Origin: Xanthobacteraceae bacterium
Lineage (GTDB): Bacteria; Pseudomonadota; Alphaproteobacteria; Rhizobiales; Xanthobacteraceae
Direction: 5' to 3'
DNA: 64,000 nucleotides
NCBI GenBank assembly: GCA_031291475.1
Contig: JARLIY010000160.1
Location: 22,305-86,304, forward strand
Each line of letters begins with the position of its first letter. Position 1 is the stretch's first letter. The position numbers were made by a program, and so were the translations under genes. The notes beneath the pieces are model-generated. The model made no database searches and was not told the origin of the DNA. It saw nothing but the letters and a program-made list of their open reading frames with translations. This document shows, in pieces, positions 58,028-64,000 of the stretch.

Positions 58028-58042
58028 TTAACCCTTCCTTAA
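58028..58042. promoter_or_regulatory. Candidate CtrA-binding site
   Basis: TTAACCCTTCCTTAA is a full TTAA-N7-TTAA match to the CtrA box. It lies between two divergent membrane-protein genes, 65 bases from the minus-strand start and 74 bases before the plus-strand start, where it could control either. Confidence 0.45.
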
Positions 58043-58115
58043 TCAAACAATGGCGGCCGGGCGCTGGCTGCGGCAAGGCTTCCCGCACGTCGCGAAGACA
58101 ATCGGGGGCGTTGTT

Positions 58116-58466
58116 ATGGTCGAAGCCTTGCAGCCGGCGATTTCGTCCGAAATCGTCGGGTTCCCTTTCGCCATTGCCTTCGGCTTTGCCGTCGCCGGCT
58201 TGTTCGCGTCCGGTTATCGTCTGTACGGCGAACACTTCCCAAGCTTTCGCCTGCTCGAAGTCGGGCCGATGGCGGCGCGCTTCGCCGCGGTTCCGCTGCT
58301 CATTCTTTGCGCGCCGTTCCTGATCATGCGCAACACATTGCGCGCGCGCCGCATCGAGCAGCGCCGCGCCCAAGTCGTCATGGTGGCGGCCGTGATCGCC
58401 GGGCTGTGGAGCCTGATGTCGGGAACGGTGGTGGTGATGGCGCTTCAAGCGCTGCTCAACGTCTGA
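58116..58466 (+). CDS. Small membrane protein, unassigned
   Basis: 116 residues from ATG 58116. Three hydrophobic helices (GFPFAIAFGFAVAGLFASGY; RFAAVPLLILCAPFLIMR; VVMVAAVIAGLWSLMSGTVV) with a basic loop (RNTLRARRIEQRRAQ) between the last two. No family recognised. The gamma-carbonic anhydrase gene starts 48 bases downstream. Confidence 0.75.
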   Translation: MVEALQPAISSEIVGFPFAIAFGFAVAGLFASGYRLYGEHFPSFRLLEVGPMAARFAAVPLLILCAPFLIMRNTLRARRIEQRRAQVVMVAAVIAGLWSLMSGTVVVMALQALLNV

Positions 58467-58514
58467 TAGTCATTGCCGGGCGCGGGCTTAAGCTCGCGGG
58501 TCGGAATCCTTCAC

Positions 58515-59042
58515 ATGATCTACGAACTCGACGGGCAGAAGCCGGACTTGCCGGACGAGGGCCGCTTTTGGGTCGCGCCGAGCGCCTCGGTGATCGGCAA
58601 GGTGCGGCTCAAAGCCGATTGCAGCGTCTGGTTCGGCGCGGTGTTGCGCGGCGACAACGAATGGATCGATCTCGGCGAGCGCTCGCAGATTCAGGACAAC
58701 TCCACCCTGCACACCGATCCCGGTTTTCCGATCAATATCGGGGCGGATTGCGTGATCGGGCATAACGTCATTCTGCACGGCTGCACGATCGGCGCGCATG
58801 CGCTGATCGGCATGGGCGCGATCGTGCTTAATGGTGCGCGCATCGGCGCGCACAGCCTGGTCGGCGCCGGTGCGCTCGTCACCGAAGGCAAATCGTTTCC
58901 GGAAAAGTCGCTAATCGTCGGGTCGCCGGCGCGCGTCATCCGCACGCTCGACGAAACCGCCCCCATCGGCATCGCCGCCGGCGCCCAATTCTATGTCCGC
59001 AACTATAAGCGTTACGCCAAAGGCTTGAAGGAAATCGGCTGA
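58515..59042 (+). CDS. Gamma-carbonic anhydrase family protein
   Basis: 175 residues from ATG 58515. Left-handed beta-helix repeats, with His66 (TLHTD), His83 and His88 (IGHNVILHG) as the three metal ligands. KSLIVGSPARVIRTL closes the helix. It resembles YrdA/CaiE-type proteins, many of which have weak or no anhydrase activity. The end converges with the RND adaptor gene. Confidence 0.92.
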   Translation: MIYELDGQKPDLPDEGRFWVAPSASVIGKVRLKADCSVWFGAVLRGDNEWIDLGERSQIQDNSTLHTDPGFPINIGADCVIGHNVILHGCTIGAHALIGMGAIVLNGARIGAHSLVGAGALVTEGKSFPEKSLIVGSPARVIRTLDETAPIGIAAGAQFYVRNYKRYAKGLKEIG

Positions 59043-59043
59043 T

Positions 59044-60237
59044 CTACTTCGCCTCGGCGGTCTCCGGTTCGCCGGGCAAGCCCGGCGCGCCGGCGACGCG
59101 GACCTTGTCGCCATCGGCAATTCCGTCCGGCGGATTGACCACCACCCGGTCGTCCGCGACGATGCCGGAGCCGATTTCGACCTCGTTGCCAAGATCGCGG
59201 GAAATCGTGACCGGTTTGAGACTGATGCGACCGTCACGGCCGACGATGGCGACGTGCAGCCCGCTCTGATTGAAGATCAGCGCGCTTGCCGGGACGTTGA
59301 TCGCGATCTCGGGGTGAGCGAGATCGAAGGTCACGGTGGTGAAGTCGCCGGTCATCAGCGCGTTGCGGGTATTATCGACGACGAGCTGCATCCGGGTCGT
59401 GCCCGAGGCGATGTCGACGGCCTGGGCCGAGGCCTCGACCGCCGCCGGGAAAGTCCTTCCCGGATATTCCGGCACAGCAATCTGTGCCTTGGTCCCGACC
59501 GGGATGCTGGGCACGTAGCTTTGCGGAACATTGACGTAGACGCGCAATTTGCTGGTCTCCGAAACGACGAAGAGCGGCGGTCCGCCGCCGGCCCCGGCAT
59601 TGATCAACGCACCGATATCGGTGGTACGCGCGGTGACTAGGCCGTCAAACGGCGCAACGATGCGCTTGTATTGTTCGAGCACGCGCAACCGGTCGAGATT
59701 GGCCTGCGCCGCATCGACCAGCCCCTTTTTGTTGGAGGCATCGGCCGCCCGCTGATCGAGGTCCTGCTGCGATATGGCGTAGGTCTTGATGAGCGACTGG
59801 CCGCGGGTCAGCGTCATGTCCGACAGCACGGAATTGGCCTGCGCGCTCGCCAGATTGGCCTTCGCCTGCATGATTTGCTGATCGAGGTCCGGCGCGTCGA
59901 TTTCGGCAAGCAGGTCGCCGGCTTTGACCGGCGTGCCGATATCGGCCTTCCATTCCTTCACATAGCCGGTCACGCGCGCATACATCTGCGCCTGCGTATA
60001 GGCTTCCAATCGCCCGGGCAGCGAGAAGGTCGTGGTTTTGCCGCGCATATCCGGTGCGCCGACGGCAACCACCGGCACCGCCTGGTTCTCGGTCCATTCC
60101 TGCAGTTTGGCGTCGGCGATCTTGCGCGTGGTGACGCCCGCCACGACGATGACGACGGCGATGATGGCCGCGGTGCCGCCGGCGATATAAAGCCCGCGGC
60201 GCGACACCACGGGCGGCGCGGTTTCATCAGGCGGCAT
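59044..60237 (-). CDS. RND efflux periplasmic adaptor subunit 2
   Basis: 397 residues. One N-terminal helix (GLYIAGGTAAIIAVVIVVAG), lipoyl halves ARVTGYVKEWKADIGTPVKA and RIVAPFDGLVTARTTDIGAL, a coiled-coil hairpin between them and the membrane-proximal beta domain (GIADGDKVRVAG). It overlaps the permease stop by 11 bases. Paralogue of the adaptor at 7957-9225. Confidence 0.93.
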   Translation of the reverse strand: MPPDETAPPVVSRRGLYIAGGTAAIIAVVIVVAGVTTRKIADAKLQEWTENQAVPVVAVGAPDMRGKTTTFSLPGRLEAYTQAQMYARVTGYVKEWKADIGTPVKAGDLLAEIDAPDLDQQIMQAKANLASAQANSVLSDMTLTRGQSLIKTYAISQQDLDQRAADASNKKGLVDAAQANLDRLRVLEQYKRIVAPFDGLVTARTTDIGALINAGAGGGPPLFVVSETSKLRVYVNVPQSYVPSIPVGTKAQIAVPEYPGRTFPAAVEASAQAVDIASGTTRMQLVVDNTRNALMTGDFTTVTFDLAHPEIAINVPASALIFNQSGLHVAIVGRDGRISLKPVTISRDLGNEVEIGSGIVADDRVVVNPPDGIADGDKVRVAGAPGLPGEPETAEAK

Positions 60238-63200
60238 GCGGTTCTCCGAGCGCCCGGACGCCCACCGAGCCGCGGTGTTGGTGGATGATGCTGAACACGA
60301 CCGGCACGAATATCAGAGTTGCGACCGTAGCGAAACAAAGACCGCCGACTACCGCCCGGCCGAGCGGCGCATTCTGTTCGCCGCCTTCGCCCAATCCGAG
60401 CGCCATCGGCAACATGCCGATGATCATGGCGAGCGCCGTCATCAGCACCGGGCGCAAGCGGACAAATCCCGCTTCGATCGCGGCGGCGAAGGCGTCGCCG
60501 TGCTCTTCAAGCCGTTCCTTGGCGAAGCTGATGACCAGAACGCTGTTGGCGGTCGCCACCCCCATGCACATGATGGCGCCGGTCAGCGCCGGCACCGACA
60601 AAGTCGTATGGGTGGCGAACAGCATCCAGACGATGCCGGCGAGCGCCGCCGGCAACGCCGTGATGATCACGAACGGGTCGGCCCAGGATTGGAAGTTGAC
60701 CACGATCAGCAGGTAGATGAGGACGATAGCGGCGGCGAGGCCGAAGATGAGCCCCGAGAACGAGTTGTTCATCGTCTGCACTTGCCCGAGCATCGCCACC
60801 TGCGCGGTCTTCGGTGCGTCCTTGGCGGTTTCGTTCAGGATCTTCTGCACGTCGGCTGCTACGGCGCCGAGATCGCGGCCCTGGGTGGTGCCGTAAATCT
60901 GAATCATGGGCTGGACGTTGTACTGGGTATAGACCGCGGGCACCGCCGTGCGCTTGAAGTCGGCGATGGCGCCGAGGGTTTGCACGGGCGCGCCGGGCGC
61001 GGTGATCGGCAGATTGCTCAGCGCGTTGAGCGAATCCACCTGGTATTGCGGCGTCTGCATCACGATCGAATAGTTCACGCCGTTCTCGGGATTGAGCCAG
61101 TATGTCGGCTGCACCTGGCTCGAGCCGGCCAGATTGACCACCATGCTGTTGGTCACGTCGCGTTCGGTAATACCGACATACTGCGCCCGCGTGCGGTCGA
61201 CGTTGACGTTGAAGCTGGGCTCGCTGAGCGATTGCTGAATGCGCGCATCGACCAAACCGGGGACATGGCGCAGCCGCCGCAGCAGGGATTCCGCATAGGC
61301 GAAATTCTCGTCGAGATTTGGTCCGCGGATCTGCACGTCCATGGGCGCCGGAGCGCCAAAATTGAGAATCTGGCTGATGATGTCGGCCGGCAGGAACGAG
61401 AATGTGGCGCCCGGGAAGCGCGCCGGCAGCTCTTCGCGCAGCCGGTGCACGTAGTCCGCCGTCGGCCGGTGATTTTCGCTCAATCCGATCTGGATTTCAC
61501 CGTCCTGCGAACCGATGGTGCCGGTGTTGTTGTAGGTCATATTGATGCCGCTCACCGGAAAGCCGATGTTGTCGACCAGCGTGTCGAGTTCGCGCGGCGG
61601 AATGACCTGACGAACCACCTTCTCGATTTCCGCGAATTGGTGCGCGCTTTCCTCGACGCGCGTGCCGACGCTGAGCCGCACATGCATCAAGATCCGCCCG
61701 CCGTCGACCGCGGGAAAGAAATCGCGGCCGAGAAAGGGCGCCAGCGCGAACGTGCCGACGATGAAAGCGAGGAAGCAGGTCACGAACACCGCGCGGTGAT
61801 GGAGCGCCATGGTCAGCAATTCGCGATAGGCGAGGCGGGCGCGCTCGAAACGCGCTTCGAAGCCGCGTTGCAGGCGCACAAACGGATTGCGCGATGGCGG
61901 CAGCGCGCCGTCGATACCGTGCATATCGGTGTGCGGGGCGTGCTTGCGCAGCATGTATTTGGCCATCGTCGGCACCAGGGTGCGCGACAGTATGAAGGAC
62001 CAGACCATCGCCGACATCACCGCTTCGGCCAACGGCACGAAAAGAAACCGCGGCACGCCGGTGAGGAAGAACATCGGCACGAACACGATGCAGATGCACA
62101 ACAGCGAGACGAAGGCCGGCGTCACGATCTGCTCGGCGCCGTCGAGGATGGCTTGCTCGACCTCTTTGCCCTGTTCGAGATGCCAATTGATGTTCTCGAT
62201 GGTGACGGTGGCTTCGTCGACGAGGATGCCGACGGCGAGCGCCAGCCCGCCGAGCGTCATGATGTTGAGGGTTTCGCCCAACGCCCACAAGGTCGCGATC
62301 GAGCCCAGCACCGACAGCGGAATGGATGTCGCGATGATCAGTGTCGAGCGGAAGCTGCCGAGGAACAGCAAAATCATTAGACTGGTCAGCGCGGCGGCAA
62401 TGACGCCTTCGCGGACCACGCCGCCGATCGCGGCATTGATGAATATCGATTGATCCCCGATCGGCGTGAGCGCGAGATTGCTCGGCAGGGTTTTTTTCAT
62501 CTCCTGCACTTTTTTCTTCACGCCATCGATGATGGAAAGCGTCGATACCGCCCCGTTCTTGAGCACGAACATCAGCACCGAACGATTGCCGTCGACGTGG
62601 ACGATGTTGGTCTGCGGCGGGTTGCCGTCGCGGACCTGCGCCACGTCATGGATGTAGACCATGGCGCCGTTGACGGTTTTGATCGGCAGATCGCCGAGCT
62701 CCTTGATCACCGAGGGGGCGTTATTGAGATTGATCGGGTATTCGAAGGTCCCGATTTTCTCGGTGCCGACCGGGATGATCAGGTTCTGCGCGGCCAGCGC
62801 ATTGGCGACGTCCTGCCCGGAGAGGCCCTTCGCGCGCATCGCTTCGGCGTCGACATCGATCTGCACCTCGCGAAACTTGCCGCCGAACGGATAAGGCATC
62901 GCCGCGCCCGGCACGGTGACGATCGGCACGCGCACGAAGTTGAGCCCGAGGTCGAACAGCGTTTGCTCGGGCAGCCCTTTGCCGGACAAAGCGAGCTGGA
63001 TGATCGGGACGGTCGAAGCATTGTAGTTGAGAATGAGCGGCGGCAGCGTGCCCGGTGGCATCTGCCTCAGCAATGTCTGCGAGATCGCGGTGACCTGGGC
63101 GTTGGCAGTGCGGATGTCGGCGCCTTGCTGGAAGAACACCTTGACGATGCCGAGACCGGTGTAGGAATTCGCCTCGATGTGCTCGATGTCGTTGACGGTC

Positions 63201-63421
63201 GTGGTCAGCGCGCGCTGGAACTGCGACACCATCCGCCCGGCCATCTCTTGCGGCGGCAATCCAGTAAAGCTCCAGATCGCCGCTATCACCGGAATGCGGA
63301 TCTCGGGGAAAATATCGACCGGCGTGCGCCAGGCGGCGAGCGGCCCGATAATGAGAAGGAGCAATGCGAGGACGACGAAGGTGTAGGGGCGCCGCAACGC
63401 GATGCGGACAATGGCAGTCAT
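60227..63421 (-). CDS. RND efflux transporter permease subunit 2
   Basis: 1064 residues from ATG 63421 (the longer frame to 63514 lacks family similarity). It opens VRIALRRPYTFVVLALLLLI. The TM4 motif is VGILVDEATVTIENI, Asp-Glu rather than the Asp-Asp seen in the other permease; TM10 reads VATANSVLVISFA without the relay Lys. The two permeases are paralogues with the same plan and orientation. No outer-membrane factor adjoins this pair. Confidence 0.93.
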   Translation of the reverse strand: MTAIVRIALRRPYTFVVLALLLLIIGPLAAWRTPVDIFPEIRIPVIAAIWSFTGLPPQEMAGRMVSQFQRALTTTVNDIEHIEANSYTGLGIVKVFFQQGADIRTANAQVTAISQTLLRQMPPGTLPPLILNYNASTVPIIQLALSGKGLPEQTLFDLGLNFVRVPIVTVPGAAMPYPFGGKFREVQIDVDAEAMRAKGLSGQDVANALAAQNLIIPVGTEKIGTFEYPINLNNAPSVIKELGDLPIKTVNGAMVYIHDVAQVRDGNPPQTNIVHVDGNRSVLMFVLKNGAVSTLSIIDGVKKKVQEMKKTLPSNLALTPIGDQSIFINAAIGGVVREGVIAAALTSLMILLFLGSFRSTLIIATSIPLSVLGSIATLWALGETLNIMTLGGLALAVGILVDEATVTIENINWHLEQGKEVEQAILDGAEQIVTPAFVSLLCICIVFVPMFFLTGVPRFLFVPLAEAVMSAMVWSFILSRTLVPTMAKYMLRKHAPHTDMHGIDGALPPSRNPFVRLQRGFEARFERARLAYRELLTMALHHRAVFVTCFLAFIVGTFALAPFLGRDFFPAVDGGRILMHVRLSVGTRVEESAHQFAEIEKVVRQVIPPRELDTLVDNIGFPVSGINMTYNNTGTIGSQDGEIQIGLSENHRPTADYVHRLREELPARFPGATFSFLPADIISQILNFGAPAPMDVQIRGPNLDENFAYAESLLRRLRHVPGLVDARIQQSLSEPSFNVNVDRTRAQYVGITERDVTNSMVVNLAGSSQVQPTYWLNPENGVNYSIVMQTPQYQVDSLNALSNLPITAPGAPVQTLGAIADFKRTAVPAVYTQYNVQPMIQIYGTTQGRDLGAVAADVQKILNETAKDAPKTAQVAMLGQVQTMNNSFSGLIFGLAAAIVLIYLLIVVNFQSWADPFVIITALPAALAGIVWMLFATHTTLSVPALTGAIMCMGVATANSVLVISFAKERLEEHGDAFAAAIEAGFVRLRPVLMTALAMIIGMLPMALGLGEGGEQNAPLGRAVVGGLCFATVATLIFVPVVFSIIHQHRGSVGVRALGEPHAA

Positions 63422-64000
63422 TCGGCGCAGGCTCCCCAGTTCGCAACCATGGCCGCCGCCATGGATGCCATGGACGTCACCCAGGCGAGACAATCCCACT
63501 GTGCGCTGCAACATAGCCGTCCGGGCGCAGCAGACAACTCACAAAAGCGTTTGAATTCCGGCAGGTTGGATCGTTCTGCGCAGGCGAGCCATGCGCGGCA
63601 TAGCAAACAACTATGCGAAAGCACAATAGCCCGACGCTGGGCGCGGATTCGGCGCTGCGACGCGGCCGCCGCCTAAAAAAGTGCGGCCGGCTCCTGGGGA
63701 AGAGTTCGTCGCACCGAAACAAATCAATGGCTTGGGCTGCCGACTAGGTCCGTTCCACGGATTTTCCACTGATCAGGGCAGGGGAGATTAAGAGCCGCTC
63801 CATGAGTCGGTTTTGCCCTCAAGAGCAGACTCTGCGCCAGGGTTGCGAAAGGTCCGTTTAGGGCCATGTGTGGACGGCTCCGAGTTGGCAAGGGTTTTCT
63901 TCACGAATGCAGCATTGGTCGGTGCAGCCATGTGTTCGGCCTTTGCGTGCGGTTCACATGACCGCTGGCCATAATGCCCTCCGCGGATCAGGTCCCGGTC
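63422..64000. other. Intergenic region at window end
   Basis: 579 bases without a recognisable protein. Several short frames exist but none is protein-like. The last 150 bases contain a possible dispersed repeat, listed separately. A gene beginning beyond 64000 cannot be judged. Confidence 0.4.
63850..63985 (-). repeat. Possible dispersed repeat of Hyphomicrobiales
   Basis: On the minus strand the sequence gives GHVNRTQRPNTWLHRP, then in another frame KKTLANSEPSTHG. I recall such short strings in many spurious small proteins of Bradyrhizobium and relatives, so it may be a repeated non-coding element. Not verified here. Confidence 0.3.

Noticed and set aside
60236..62380. 714-codon frame antisense to RND permease 2
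   Set aside because: Shadow of the permease; charged low-complexity sequence with no fold.

Overview
The window is a high-GC alphaproteobacterial chromosome segment, most likely from Hyphomicrobiales near Xanthobacteraceae/Nitrobacteraceae. The evidence is the gene order rsh-pdxJ-acpS-lepB-rnc-era-recO-parC, an Asp-type (Mg-dependent) HemB, single-domain families common in that order (DUF3126, DUF1641, a DUF6163-like protein, zf-CHCC), porin/Omp25-like barrels, and a palindromic repeat of a Bradyrhizobium-like type. No prophage, CRISPR array, intact transposase or rRNA operon was seen.

Bases 1-7835 are a sulfur-handling region. It starts with the tail of a YeiH-type exporter. Two tandem DsrE-like/TusA pairs follow, then an SQR-like flavoprotein, a DUF1641 protein, and an ArsR regulator with the two cysteines of the BigR/SqrR persulfide sensors. 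A small cytochrome c comes next, then a decayed stretch with remnants of metY and a rhodanese gene, and finally a complete type sulfide:quinone oxidoreductase with a DsbA-fold partner. Sulfide would be oxidised to quinone-linked persulfide sulfur and passed through TusA/DsrE carriers. No dsrAB, sHdr or sox gene is visible in the window.

Bases 7957-19282 are envelope genes: an RND permease/adaptor operon (minus strand), two secreted or barrel proteins, a NodT-type outer-membrane factor, a porin and an Omp25-like protein. Bases 19297-28955 carry an alpha/beta hydrolase, a lytic transglycosylase, dapA, mscL, smpB, a VOC-peroxiredoxin fusion, a substrate-binding-like protein, a family 5 uracil-DNA glycosylase, a NYN-domain protein and rpoZ.

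Bases 29135-43991 are housekeeping: rsh, an orphan VapB-like remnant, pdxJ-acpS, lepB-rnc-era-recO-parC with overlapping ends, bpt, an RDD membrane protein, ilvA, a Pro-rich anchored protein, hemB and a small membrane protein. Bases 44074-48387 hold a decayed FkbM methyltransferase, a GT9 heptosyltransferase-like enzyme, a 2OG-Fe(II) oxygenase and a GT39-like membrane glycosyltransferase, which suggests surface glycan synthesis.

Bases 48556-59042 are mixed metabolism: pccB, an NTF2-like protein, a cupin, an AhpD-like protein, a frameshifted Pro-rich gene, tRNA-Arg(TCG), an FAD monooxygenase, a zinc-finger protein, a type-1 ABC solute-binding protein, a hydrolase, cysE, DUF3126 and a gamma-carbonic anhydrase. 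A second RND adaptor/permease pair, paralogous to the first, occupies 59044-63421. The last 580 bases have no recognised gene but contain a sequence that looks like a dispersed repeat.
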